Shown: positions 28,979 through 38,021 of the stretch, piece by piece
Numbering within the stretch: the stretch's first letter is position 1
Layout of the letters: the number at the start of each line of letters is the position of its first letter
Assembly (NCBI GenBank): GCA_021205085.1
Contig: JAJPYF010000130.1
Span: 1-38,356, forward strand
Length of the DNA: 38,356 nt
From: Clostridiales bacterium
GTDB taxonomy: Bacteria > Bacillota > Clostridia > Lachnospirales > Lachnospiraceae
Direction: 5' to 3'
Position numbers and translations under genes: made by a program
Notes under the pieces: model-generated
What the model saw: only the letters and a program-made list of their open reading frames with translations
Database searches by the model: none
What the model was told of the DNA's origin: nothing

Positions 28979-29004
28979 CACGGAATAAATAAGACGTATC
29001 GAGT

Positions 29005-29039
29005 CGGTGTGATCCGTTTGGGTCACACCGCTTTTCTTT
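29005..29039 (+). terminator. Rho-independent terminator
   Basis: CGGTGTGATCCgtttGGGTCACACCG + CTTTTCTTT. Confidence 0.85.
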
Positions 29040-29170
29040 GTCGGGCAAAACCGGGATATTCCCCTTTCTTTTTCCTTTCAGGTGTGGTATGATGTCTTTT
29101 GGGTTTGCCGCACTAAAGCGTTAATGCGTTTGGGCGGTAAATTCCAAAGAACATAGCGGAGGAGAAGAAA

Positions 29171-30358
29171 ATGATAGCGAAGCGTCTGAGGAGATCTCTG
29201 GATACATCGATCTGCATCCGGGATATCTTTGAGGAGGGGAAAAAGCTTGCCGATGTCTATGGCAAGGAGAATATTTTTAATTTTACGATTGGCAATCCCA
29301 GCGTGGAACCGCCGGCCATTGTCAATGAGGCAATAAAGGAGATTCTGGATACGGAGGATCCGACATCCCTCCACGGGTATCCGGCGAATGTAGGCCACCC
29401 GGATGTCCGGGCGCATATCGCGGAATATCTGAATAAGACTTATGGCTGTAATTATGATGAGAACGGCATTATCATGACGGTAGGCGCGGCGGCGGCCATC
29501 GTGGTCATCGCCAACGCGCTCCTGGATCAGGGCGATGAGGTTGTCACCTTCGCCCCCTATTTCTGGGAATACAAGAGTTATGTAGAGTCTCTCTATGGGA
29601 AGCTGGTACCGGCACTGTGCAACATGGAGACGCTGCAGCCGGATCCGGTTACGTTCGAGGCGGCGCTCAGCCCCCGGACACGGTTTGTGATCATCAACAC
29701 ACCGAACAATCCGACCGGTGCGGTCTACACAGAGGAGTCCATCATTGCCGTGACGGATATCCTGAAGCGGAAGCAGGAGGAGTACGGCCATCCGATCTAT
29801 CTGGTGTCGGATGAGCCCTACCGGAAGCTGGCATATGATATCGAGGTGCCGTATCTGACCCATTACTATCAGAATACGATTGTGGTATACTCTTACAGTA
29901 AGGCGCTCTCGATTCCGGGCGAGCGGATCGGCTATCTGGCGATGGAGCCCTGTGTGCAGGACATGCGGGATCTCTATGCGGGCATGACGGCGTCCATGCG
30001 CTACCTCGGATATGTGAACGCACCGTCGCTTCAGCAGAAGATGTTGCTGAAATGCGTGGATGCTTCCGTGGATATCAATATTTATAAGAAAACGAGGGAT
30101 ATTCTCTATCAGGGACTGGTGGATATCGGTTATACCTGTATTCATCCGGACGGCGCGTTTTATCTCTTCATGAAAGCGTTGGAGCCGGATGACTTTCAGT
30201 TCTGCAAGGAGGCCAAAAAGGAGAAAATCCTGATGGCTCCGGGTGCGGCATTCTCCGGGCCGGGATGGGTGCGCATCTCCTACTGCGTGCCGGATGAGGT
30301 CGCGGCGAGGAGCCTGCCGGCGTTCCGGAGACTCTATGAGAGATATCAGAATCAATAA
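29171..30358 (+). CDS. Pyridoxal-phosphate-dependent aminotransferase, class I/II (aspartate-aminotransferase-like)
   Basis: FTIGNPSVEPPAIVNEAI; INTPNNPTGAVYTEE; YSYSKALSIPGERIGYLA. Confidence 0.92.
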   Translation: MIAKRLRRSLDTSICIRDIFEEGKKLADVYGKENIFNFTIGNPSVEPPAIVNEAIKEILDTEDPTSLHGYPANVGHPDVRAHIAEYLNKTYGCNYDENGIIMTVGAAAAIVVIANALLDQGDEVVTFAPYFWEYKSYVESLYGKLVPALCNMETLQPDPVTFEAALSPRTRFVIINTPNNPTGAVYTEESIIAVTDILKRKQEEYGHPIYLVSDEPYRKLAYDIEVPYLTHYYQNTIVVYSYSKALSIPGERIGYLAMEPCVQDMRDLYAGMTASMRYLGYVNAPSLQQKMLLKCVDASVDINIYKKTRDILYQGLVDIGYTCIHPDGAFYLFMKALEPDDFQFCKEAKKEKILMAPGAAFSGPGWVRISYCVPDEVAARSLPAFRRLYERYQNQ

Positions 30359-30386
30359 GGAGCCGATTAAAGGAAAAAATCACAGT

Positions 30387-30938
30387 ATGAGCATAGCCGG
30401 TGAGAAAGAGCAATCCGTATATATATATGCATACCGCTGGCCCGGCGGGCAGGAGCTGCCGAGCCATGAGCTTTTGCGGCGGGCAGTATCCCACTATCTC
30501 GGCACAGAGATCGCGAAAATAACGGTCTGTCGGGATGAGGAGCACGGAAAGCCTTATATCCGGGAGCTTTTGCAGGTTCATTTTTCAATTTCACACAGTG
30601 CGGACCGGTGGGCTTGTGCCGTAAGCGGTGCTGAGGTGGGATTGGATCTGCAGGAGGCGAGAATTGCCGACGGGGAAAAGCTTGCCCGTCGGTTTTTCCA
30701 TCCGTCGGAGATTGCGTGGCTTGCGGAGAACGGTTTTGAGGAGTTTACCAGGCTCTGGACCTGCAAGGAGAGCTATGTCAAGTATACCGGAACCGGCCTC
30801 AGGGAAGGTCTGGATTATTTTTCCGTGGTGGACGGCAGCCTGCCGGTCTGCCAGCAGGAGATCTCCTTTCGTGAAGGGTTTTATATGGTGGTGACGACGG
30901 GAGAACAGGTCCCGGTTCATCTGTTTTGTGAGGACTGA
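30387..30938 (+). CDS. 4'-phosphopantetheinyl transferase superfamily protein (Sfp-type)
   Basis: KPYIRELLQVHFSISHSADRWACAVSGAEVGLDLQEAR...FFHPSEIAWL...FTRLWTCKESYVKYTGTGL; start could instead be 30336. Confidence 0.9.
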   Translation: MSIAGEKEQSVYIYAYRWPGGQELPSHELLRRAVSHYLGTEIAKITVCRDEEHGKPYIRELLQVHFSISHSADRWACAVSGAEVGLDLQEARIADGEKLARRFFHPSEIAWLAENGFEEFTRLWTCKESYVKYTGTGLREGLDYFSVVDGSLPVCQQEISFREGFYMVVTTGEQVPVHLFCED

Positions 30939-30998
30939 CGCGGAGAAGAGCGTGTAAAGGGATGGGGATATGAACACAGAGAATACGGGAGGCCAGAG

Positions 30999-32165
30999 AT
31001 GAATCGTACATTTTTAATCAACGGACAGATCTACAGAGACTGTCACTTTGAGAGCGGTGTGCTGGAGATGACAGACGGGAAAATCGCGCTTCATCCGGCG
31101 GATTTTGCTCTGCCGGAATGCGCATCGGTTCTTGATGTTTGCGGGAAACGGATTGTCCCGGGTTTTATCGATATCCATACCCACGGCGCGGTGGGAGTCG
31201 ATGTGAACGGCGCCGATGTTGAGGGATTGGAAAAGATCGGAAGATTTTTTGCGGAGAACGGGACAACCGGGTGGCTGTGTTCTGTTCTGACGGATACGCC
31301 GAAGCAGACGGGGTGCGCGATCGGGGCGTACCGGGAGTACCGCAGACGCCGGGAGGACTCCGGCGACGCGGTATCGGGAGCCGGACTGCTGGGGATTCAT
31401 CTGGAGGGGCCGTTTTTGTCTCCGGTTTACCGGGGCGCCATGCCGGAGCATCTGCTTCGCACCGGCGACGCGGCACTGGTAGCGGAGTATCAGAAGCTGG
31501 CGGACGGCGGCATCCGCTATATCACGGTCTCACCGGAGGTGGACGGCGTGATCGAGATGATTCCTGCCTTGAAGGAGCTGGGAATCGTGGTGTCGATCGG
31601 TCATTCCGGCGCGGATTATGCCACGGCCATGCAGGCCATCCGCGCAGGTGCAGCGGCGGCTACGCACACGGGAAATGCGATGCGGCTTCTGCATCAGCAT
31701 GAGCCGGCGATATTCGGCGCCGCTCTGGAGTCCGATATCTACTGTGAGATGATCTGCGACGGCCGGCACCTTCATCCGGGAACTGTCCGTCTGATTGCGA
31801 AGACGAAGGGGATGGACCGGGTCGTGGCAATCACGGATTCGATCATGGCAGCAGGTCTTCCGGACGGGAAATACCATCTGGGCGTCAATCCGGTGGTCGT
31901 CAAAGACGGCGATGCTGTTTTGGAGTCTGACGGAACCCGCGCGGGATCGACGCTGACACAGGCACAGGCGCTGAAAAATCTGCTCGCCTTTACCGGAAAA
32001 CCGCTGGAAGAGATTTTGCCGCTGCTGACTGAGAATCCGGCGCGGCTGACCGGCTTTTTTGACCGCAAGGGTTCCATTGCGGAAGGGAAGGATGCTGATC
32101 TGACGATTCTGGATGAGGACAACAATGTCGATCAGGTCTATGTCGGCGGTGTGAGAGTGGTCTGA
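30999..32165 (+). CDS. nagA: N-acetylglucosamine-6-phosphate deacetylase
   Basis: VPGFIDIHTHGAVGVDVNGA; GIHLEGPFLSPVYRGAMPEHLL; SIGHSGADYATAMQAI; VAITDSIMAAGLPDG. Confidence 0.93.
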   Translation: MNRTFLINGQIYRDCHFESGVLEMTDGKIALHPADFALPECASVLDVCGKRIVPGFIDIHTHGAVGVDVNGADVEGLEKIGRFFAENGTTGWLCSVLTDTPKQTGCAIGAYREYRRRREDSGDAVSGAGLLGIHLEGPFLSPVYRGAMPEHLLRTGDAALVAEYQKLADGGIRYITVSPEVDGVIEMIPALKELGIVVSIGHSGADYATAMQAIRAGAAAATHTGNAMRLLHQHEPAIFGAALESDIYCEMICDGRHLHPGTVRLIAKTKGMDRVVAITDSIMAAGLPDGKYHLGVNPVVVKDGDAVLESDGTRAGSTLTQAQALKNLLAFTGKPLEEILPLLTENPARLTGFFDRKGSIAEGKDADLTILDEDNNVDQVYVGGVRVV

Positions 32166-32235
32166 GAAGCAGTGTATGAGCACTCTCCGGTTATTTCGGA
32201 GTTTCAGTGACAAGACACCTGACTAAGCATATGTG

Positions 32236-32264
32236 TTGACGTTTTGCAGGGAATCGATTATAAT
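32236..32264 (+). promoter_or_regulatory. Sigma70-type promoter, TTGACG-17 nt-TATAAT
   Basis: TTGACG at 32236-32241 and TATAAT at 32259-32264 upstream of the CDS at 32318. Confidence 0.7.
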
Positions 32265-32317
32265 ACCTCGGAAGCGGAAGGTTTCCGTTATATTTTGTCT
32301 AAGTCAGGAGTCCGGTT

Positions 32318-33409
32318 ATGGAAAAGGTAAAAAAGTTTTTAAAAAGAAAGAATATTGAGATTTCGCTGAAGCGATACGGCATCGACGCACTGAGTGCGAT
32401 GACGCAGGGACTGTTCTGCACCTTGTTGATCGGAACGATCCTCAACGCTTTGGGAACGCAGCTACACATTCCGTTTCTGACGATGACGATTGCCACCGTC
32501 AACGGAACCGACTATACGGTAGGTGGATTGGCCTCCGCCATGAGCGGTCCGGCTATGGCCGTCGCCATCGGCTACGCGCTGCAGAGTCCGCCGTTGGTGT
32601 TGTTTTCGCTGGTTTCGGTCGGCTTCGCCTCCAACGCGCTGGGCGGAGCGGGCGGACCTTTGGCGGTCTATTTTATTGCAATCATCGCGGCCGAGGTCGG
32701 AAAGGCCGTATCGAAGGAGACGAAGATTGACATTCTCGTCACGCCCATTGTCACGGTATGCGTCGGTATTCTGGCTGCTGCAGGACTGGCTCCCATTCTC
32801 GGAAGCGCAGCGATGAAGCTGGGCGATCTGATTATGGTCGCGACCACGCTGCGGCCGTTCCTCATGGGAATTCTGGTTTCGGTTCTGGTAGGCATTGCCC
32901 TGACGCTGCCGATTTCCTCGGCGGCGATCTGTGCCGCTCTGGGGCTGACCGGGCTGGCAGGCGGCGCCGCGCTCGCCGGATGCTGTGCACAGATGGTCGG
33001 ATTTGCCGTGATGTCCTTTAAGGAAAACCGTGTCGGCGGGCTGATTTCCCAGGGCATCGGAACTTCCATGCTGCAGATGAGTAATATCATTAAAAACCCG
33101 CGGATCTGGATCGCGCCGATCGTGACTTCCGCGATCACTGGCCCGCTCGCAACCTGTGTTTTCGGGCTGGAGATGAACGGGACGCCGGTTTCCTCCGGTA
33201 TGGGCACCTGCGGGCTTGTGGGACAGATCGGGGTCTACACCGGCTGGGTGAGCGATATTGCAAGCGGAGTCAAATCGTCGATCACGGCTGGGGATTGGAT
33301 CGGACTGATCCTGATTTCCTTTGTACTCCCGGCAGTCATCTGCCCGCTGATCAATCTGCTGATGAAAAAGATCGGCTGGGTGAAAGACGGGGATCTGAAG
33401 TTAGATTAA
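32318..33409 (+). CDS. PTS EIIC-type (PTS_EIIC_2-like) polytopic membrane protein
   Basis: Polytopic Gly/Ala-rich protein: KRYGIDALSAMTQGLFCTLLIGTILNALGTQLHIPFL...GGAGGPLAVYFIAIIAAEVGKAVSKETKIDILVTP. Confidence 0.75.
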   Translation: MEKVKKFLKRKNIEISLKRYGIDALSAMTQGLFCTLLIGTILNALGTQLHIPFLTMTIATVNGTDYTVGGLASAMSGPAMAVAIGYALQSPPLVLFSLVSVGFASNALGGAGGPLAVYFIAIIAAEVGKAVSKETKIDILVTPIVTVCVGILAAAGLAPILGSAAMKLGDLIMVATTLRPFLMGILVSVLVGIALTLPISSAAICAALGLTGLAGGAALAGCCAQMVGFAVMSFKENRVGGLISQGIGTSMLQMSNIIKNPRIWIAPIVTSAITGPLATCVFGLEMNGTPVSSGMGTCGLVGQIGVYTGWVSDIASGVKSSITAGDWIGLILISFVLPAVICPLINLLMKKIGWVKDGDLKLD

Positions 33410-33420
33410 AAGATATTGAA

Positions 33421-33478
33421 AAAGCGGTTCCGTAACCGTATCGCCGGAAGATTGCGATATGGGGACGGAGCCGCTTTT
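33421..33478 (+). terminator. Rho-independent terminator
   Basis: AAAGCGGTTCCGTAACCGTATCGC...GCGATATGGGGACGGAGCCGCTTTTA. Confidence 0.75.
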
Positions 33479-33494
33479 ATGTCAGATGTAACGG

Positions 33495-33827
33495 TTAATG
33501 CTTTGCAGAAGCATTTTTCCCCTTTGTCAGCATAGCTTGGATCACGCCCTTGGGATCCCGGATCAGCAGACTGATGATCCAGATCACCAGGCCGAGCGCG
33601 ACGACAGCCAGGCCGAGATAAAGATCATTCAGCATATCCGCGGGCTCCGGCGTGAAATACGCCGCGCCGAGCTCGGCATATTCAAAGACGGCATCCACCA
33701 GCCACATCAGGGAAGCGCCCCAGTACATCCAGCACAGGATGCCGGTTTTCATCGGGTTTTCCGGTGCGTTTTTATACCAGATCGCGGTGGACGCTACCGC
33801 GGCAAAGACGGTTATCAGTAAGGTCAT
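33495..33827 (-). CDS. Small membrane protein of unknown function
   Basis: 110 aa, at least two predicted TM segments; same strand as 33867-34292. Confidence 0.6.
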   Translation of the reverse strand: MTLLITVFAAVASTAIWYKNAPENPMKTGILCWMYWGASLMWLVDAVFEYAELGAAYFTPEPADMLNDLYLGLAVVALGLVIWIISLLIRDPKGVIQAMLTKGKNASAKH

Positions 33828-33866
33828 AACAGGACAGCTCCTTTATTTTTAATGTGAAAAGCAGGC

Positions 33867-34292
33867 TTAGCGCTGTCTCTCTGTCTGCAGGGTGCGCGCA
33901 GCTCTTTTCTCCATCACGGAGGAGACCGCAACCATGCCGATCCATACGACCGTGACAAGGGCTGCCATGGATACGCCGACTGTGCTCATCTCGCGCAGCA
34001 TTCCCGCCATGTCCTCCGGATTCGCGGCGGCTGTAAGGAACGGGAAGTACGGGGTGATCTCTCCGTGCCATAAATGCTCAAAGCACAGGAGGGCGGAACC
34101 TCCCCAGAGCATTTTATTGAGCCATTTCAGCTTCCGGGATAAGGGAAGGCTGACTTCACTCACGCCATTCTCCATAGTCTGAGCGGAGATTTCTGCGGAG
34201 GCAGATTCGTTCTTCTGCTCCTTTTTCTGTAATATTTTTGTGACAGCGGTCGTGGCGACTGCCTCAGCCGCAGGTACAAGAAAACATGCCAT
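33867..34292 (-). CDS. Small membrane protein of unknown function (MACFLVPAAEAVATTAVTKIL...)
   Basis: SD AAACAGGAGG upstream of ATG at 34292; N-terminal hydrophobic segment and two further TM segments. Confidence 0.65.
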   Translation of the reverse strand: MACFLVPAAEAVATTAVTKILQKKEQKNESASAEISAQTMENGVSEVSLPLSRKLKWLNKMLWGGSALLCFEHLWHGEITPYFPFLTAAANPEDMAGMLREMSTVGVSMAALVTVVWIGMVAVSSVMEKRAARTLQTERQR

Positions 34293-34495
34293 TTTATTTT
34301 CCTCCTGTTTAAATCTAACAAAAAGTGTAGCAGGAAACGCAGAAGAAATCAATCGGAAATTTGTCGGATTTGGTTTTCAATCATCCGAAGATGAGTATCA
34401 ATCTTTGAGGTACAGAATTATCAAGCACATAAAAACAAGAGCAAGACAAGTAATGTAAGATGATATATAATGGAAACTCTGGTGGAGTTAAAATG

Positions 34496-34539
34496 TTGCA
34501 ACTAACTTGCAACTAACTTGCAATCTAGTTGCAAGTTTT
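34496..34539. repeat. Four 11-bp TTGCAA-containing units upstream of the CbiL-like gene
   Basis: TTGCAACTAAC TTGCAACTAAC TTGCAATCTAG TTGCAAGTTTT; also a perfect inverted repeat AACTTGCAA-TCTAG-TTGCAAGTT (34515-34537). Confidence 0.85.
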
Positions 34540-34573
34540 CGTTTGGTATTCTGGGAACGAAAGGGGAAATTTT

Positions 34574-35251
34574 ATGTCAGGAATATTATATGGTGTCGGC
34601 GTTGGGCCGGGTGATTCGGAGCTGATGACATTGAAAGCGGTGCGGTTGATCGGGGAGGCGGATGTCATCGCGGTGCCGGGAAAGGATCCTGCCGCGACGG
34701 CGGCATATCAGATTGCAGCCGGTGCGGTGCCGGAAATTGCCATGAAAGAGCTTGTGGGTATTTTCATGCCGATGGTTCATGACGCAAAGGAGCGGGAGCA
34801 GTATCACCGGCAGGGAGCAGAGATTCTGGAGGCACTTCTGGACGAGGGAAAAACGATTGCCTTTCTGACGCTGGGTGATGTGACAGTCTATTCGACTTTT
34901 TCCTATATTCAGAGGATAGTGGAGGCGGACGGCTATCTCTGCAGACTGGTCAGCGGCGTGCCGTCTTTTTGCGCGGCAGCGGCTGAGCTGGGCATTTCCC
35001 TCGGATTGGGGAAGGAGCCGATCCATATCTATCCGGAGGTGCAAACTCTGACGGAGGAGCTGTCAAAGGAGGGAACGGTTGTCCTGATGAAATCCGGAAG
35101 TCGGCTTCGGGAGGTCAGAGAGAGTCTGCAGAAAAGCGGGCGTGACGCCGTCATGGTGGAAAATTGCGGGATGTCCGGCGAAAAAATATACCGCCATGCC
35201 GATGAGATACCGGACACAGCGGGATATTTTTCAATCATCCTGTCGAGATAA
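34574..35251 (+). CDS. cbiL: Precorrin-2 C20-methyltransferase-like tetrapyrrole methylase
   Basis: MSGILYGVGVGPGDSELMTLKAVRLIGEADVIAVPG; FLTLGDVTVYSTFSYI; LVSGVPSFCAAAAELGISLGLG. Confidence 0.85.
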   Translation: MSGILYGVGVGPGDSELMTLKAVRLIGEADVIAVPGKDPAATAAYQIAAGAVPEIAMKELVGIFMPMVHDAKEREQYHRQGAEILEALLDEGKTIAFLTLGDVTVYSTFSYIQRIVEADGYLCRLVSGVPSFCAAAAELGISLGLGKEPIHIYPEVQTLTEELSKEGTVVLMKSGSRLREVRESLQKSGRDAVMVENCGMSGEKIYRHADEIPDTAGYFSIILSR

Positions 35252-35263
35252 GGGGATTTTGCG

Positions 35264-35788
35264 CTATTCCTGTGCGGACCGGATCCGTTTCAGCGGAATG
35301 TTCAGCAGCGGGTACAGTACAAATGCGAGAATTAGCCCGACGCTGCCCTGTACGACGCTTCCGGGAATTCCGGCGACGGAGGCCGCCCATCCGAAAATAA
35401 AGCCCTCGCTTACGCAGTAGCCTCCGGCAACAAATATGATGTCGATGAGGCCGCAGAGGACGACGCGGATCTGCGGATGGATACGGGAGGCAATCCGGCT
35501 GTGCCAGAGTTTGCAGCCGCAGAGTGCGATCATTCCTTTGATGATGAAGGTGATCGGTACATAGATAAAATATCCGGTCAGCATGTCAGCCATGGCTGAT
35601 CCGATGGCGGCGGCGAAAAACGCGCATGCCGGGTCGAGAAAAATCGCGCAGAGGATGACGAGGGAGTCGCCGGGGTGGATGTATCCCTGTGTCAGAGCGG
35701 TGGGAATCTGGATGCACATGGTCGCCACGCAGGTCAGGGCGGCGAAGAGTGCGGAGAGCACCAGTTTTTTTGTTGTAAAGTTTTTCAT
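35264..35788 (-). CDS. ECF transporter S component, substrate possibly vitamin B6-related by context
   Basis: KKLVLSALFAALTCVATMCIQIPTALTQGYIHPGDSLVILCAIFLDPACAFFAAAIGSAMADML. Confidence 0.8.
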   Translation of the reverse strand: MKNFTTKKLVLSALFAALTCVATMCIQIPTALTQGYIHPGDSLVILCAIFLDPACAFFAAAIGSAMADMLTGYFIYVPITFIIKGMIALCGCKLWHSRIASRIHPQIRVVLCGLIDIIFVAGGYCVSEGFIFGWAASVAGIPGSVVQGSVGLILAFVLYPLLNIPLKRIRSAQE

Positions 35789-35901
35789 AAAAATCAACCT
35801 TCCTTCTTTACAAGTCGTTTTTCTATGATTATAATCAAATCTGGATATATGAAAATACCCAAAATCATATTATTTTTAAATGCCAGAAAGGGTGCCCGGA
35901 T

Positions 35902-37362
35902 ATGCTTACTTACTCTTTTGAAAACCTCGGCGGCGACGCCATGTATACCTATCTTTACAAATGTATGAGGGCAGATATTATGTCCGGTGCTTTAAGCAAA
36001 GGGGAGCGGCTGCCGTCGAAGCGCACCTTTGCGCGGCATCTGGGCGTAAGCACCATCACGGTTGAGAATGCCTATGCCCTGCTGCAAACGGAGGGGTATA
36101 TCTACTCTGAGCCGAAGCGGGGGTATTTCGTATCGGATATCCAGAAACCGTTTGGGAGTGCGGGTTCCCCGCAGAAGAGAAGTTCTGGCATGGAGACAGG
36201 GCCAGATTACACAGAAAACAAGAGGCCAGATGACAATGTAAACGGATGTGTTGGGCAGAATGATCCCGCACCGGAATGGTATGCGGATTTTTCAAGCAAT
36301 CAAACCCGGCCGGAAAATTTTCCTTTTTCCGTCTGGACCAAGCTGAACCGTCAGGTGATGGCGGATCAGGGGGCGCATCTTCTGCAGAATCCGCCGGGCG
36401 GCGGCGTATATGAGCTGCGAGCGGCCATCGCTGCCCATTTACGGGATTTTCGGGACATGCATGTCTCGCCGGAGCAGATCATTGTCGGCGCAGGGACGGA
36501 GTATTTATATGGAATGCTGATTCAGCTTCTGGGATTTGACAGCATCTACGCCATGGAGGATCCGGGATATCAGAAGATCGGAAATATTTATGAGGCGCAC
36601 GGGGTCTCCTGCCGGTACATTGAGTTGGATCGCTGCGGGATGCGGCCGGAGCTTCTGGAGGATTCTGGGGCGAACGTGATTCACATTTCCCCCTCCCATC
36701 ATTTCCCGACGGGAATCACCATGCCGATCAGCCGGAGGTACGAGCTTCTGGGCTGGGCAGCCAGAGCGGAAGGCCGGTATATTATTGAAGACGATTATGA
36801 CAGCGAGTTCCGCATGTCCGGGAAGCCGATCCCGACGCTGCAGAGCATCGACCGGAACGATCAGGTCATCTATATCAATACGTTTACCAAGAGCCTGGCC
36901 TCCACGATCCGGATCAGCTATATGGTACTGCCGGAGCCTTTGCTGGAGAAGTTTCGCAGACGGCTGGGGTTTTACTCCTGCACAGTGTCCAATTTTGAAC
37001 AGTATACGCTTGCGGCCTTCATCCGTGACGGGTATTATGAAAAACATATTAACCGGATGCGCAGTAGCTACCGGCGGAAGCGGAATGCGCTGCTGGATGC
37101 GATCGCGGGCAGCCCATTGGCGGATATGGTCACAATCTCCGAGGAAGATGCCGGGCTTCATTTTCTGATGCATGTGGACACGGGACTGGAAGATGAACAG
37201 ATTATTGAGAGGGCCGCACAGCGGGGAATACGGATCACGAGTCTGGCGCATTATTATCATTGTGCGGGGGCGGTTTCGGAGCACACTTTTGTGATCAACT
37301 ACTCGAATATTGAGGAGGATCGGATCAGGGAAGCGGTGCAGAGTCTGTATGGTGTTTTTTGA
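35902..37362 (+). CDS. MocR/PdxR-family transcriptional regulator (GntR HTH + aminotransferase-like domain)
   Basis: YLYKCMRADIMSGALSKGERLPSKRTFARHLGVSTITVENAYALLQTEGYIYSEPKRGYFVS; IIEDDYDSEFRMSGKPIPTLQ...YINTFTKSLASTIRISYMVLP. Confidence 0.93.
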   Translation: MLTYSFENLGGDAMYTYLYKCMRADIMSGALSKGERLPSKRTFARHLGVSTITVENAYALLQTEGYIYSEPKRGYFVSDIQKPFGSAGSPQKRSSGMETGPDYTENKRPDDNVNGCVGQNDPAPEWYADFSSNQTRPENFPFSVWTKLNRQVMADQGAHLLQNPPGGGVYELRAAIAAHLRDFRDMHVSPEQIIVGAGTEYLYGMLIQLLGFDSIYAMEDPGYQKIGNIYEAHGVSCRYIELDRCGMRPELLEDSGANVIHISPSHHFPTGITMPISRRYELLGWAARAEGRYIIEDDYDSEFRMSGKPIPTLQSIDRNDQVIYINTFTKSLASTIRISYMVLPEPLLEKFRRRLGFYSCTVSNFEQYTLAAFIRDGYYEKHINRMRSSYRRKRNALLDAIAGSPLADMVTISEEDAGLHFLMHVDTGLEDEQIIERAAQRGIRITSLAHYYHCAGAVSEHTFVINYSNIEEDRIREAVQSLYGVF

Positions 37363-37397
37363 AGAGATTAGCAGAAGTTATAAAGGAGGAATGTTGT

Positions 37398-37775
37398 ATG
37401 GGATTTTTTGATGATATGGAAAAAAGCCTGTTACAAGCGATTGAAATAGATAAAGGCAATATCCCTCTAGAAGAAAAGGAGAATATGTCTGCACCTACTT
37501 TTGTGGCGGTTGATAGGGAAAAGCCGTATTCAACGGAACGGCGACGGGAACAGAAAATGTGTGATAGAAAAGAAATCAATTATGCGGTTGCATGTATTAA
37601 TGAATTTGGCAGACAGAAGAATTTATCAACAAAGGAATCTTACCTTTATTTAGTGAACTTTAAAGGTATAGAATTTCTGAAAGACTTTTACGATGTGGAA
37701 CATTTACTTTCTTTTGAAGATGTTGTAGAAGACCTGGCAAGAATTTGCAGAAATAATGGGGGTGCGATTTTATGA
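37398..37775 (+). CDS. Short antitoxin-like N-terminus fused in frame to a DUF3791-like domain
   Basis: MGFFDDMEKSLLQAIEIDKGNIPLEEKENMSAP... then NYAVACINEFGRQKNLSTKESYLYLVNFKGIEFLKDFYDVEHLLSFEDVVEDLARICRNNGGAIL; alternative start at 37557. Confidence 0.65.
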   Translation: MGFFDDMEKSLLQAIEIDKGNIPLEEKENMSAPTFVAVDREKPYSTERRREQKMCDRKEINYAVACINEFGRQKNLSTKESYLYLVNFKGIEFLKDFYDVEHLLSFEDVVEDLARICRNNGGAIL

Positions 37776-37935
37776 TTCTTTATCATGGCTCAAATACTGA
37801 AATAGAGAAAATTGTCTTCTCCCATACTTACTTGACCCTATGTGCAACGGGTGACAAGATGCACAATCAGATATTGGCACTATAGATAAAATAATGCAAG
37901 AGTATTCAAGACATACATTAGATATTAATCAGTAA
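37772..37935 (+). pseudogene. Decayed DUF3990-like gene
   Basis: ATGA overlap with upstream ORF; MILYHGSNTEIEKIVF (typical DUF3990 start) then early stop at 37885; downstream +2 frame reads SDIGTIDKIMQEYSRHTLDINQ-stop. Confidence 0.55.
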
Positions 37936-37986
37936 AGACATAGATGATTTTGCCAAAAATTCCTTTTCATTTCGGCGCAAAATGAC

Positions 37987-38015
37987 TTGCAAACCTGCCC
38001 CGGTTCGCATATAAT
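37987..38015 (+). promoter_or_regulatory. Consensus-like promoter, TTGCAA-17 nt-TATAAT
   Basis: TTGCAA at 37987-37992, TATAAT at 38010-38015. Confidence 0.75.
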
Positions 38016-38021
38016 GTAGTC

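Noticed and set aside
29078-30355. 425-aa minus-strand ORF opposite the aminotransferase
   Set aside because: Shadow ORF; the aminotransferase frame carries the conserved PLP motifs.
18453-37375. 15-mer GAAGAGATTAGCAGA occurring at 18453 and 37361
   Set aside because: About one chance 15-mer match is expected in a window this size; contexts are otherwise unrelated.
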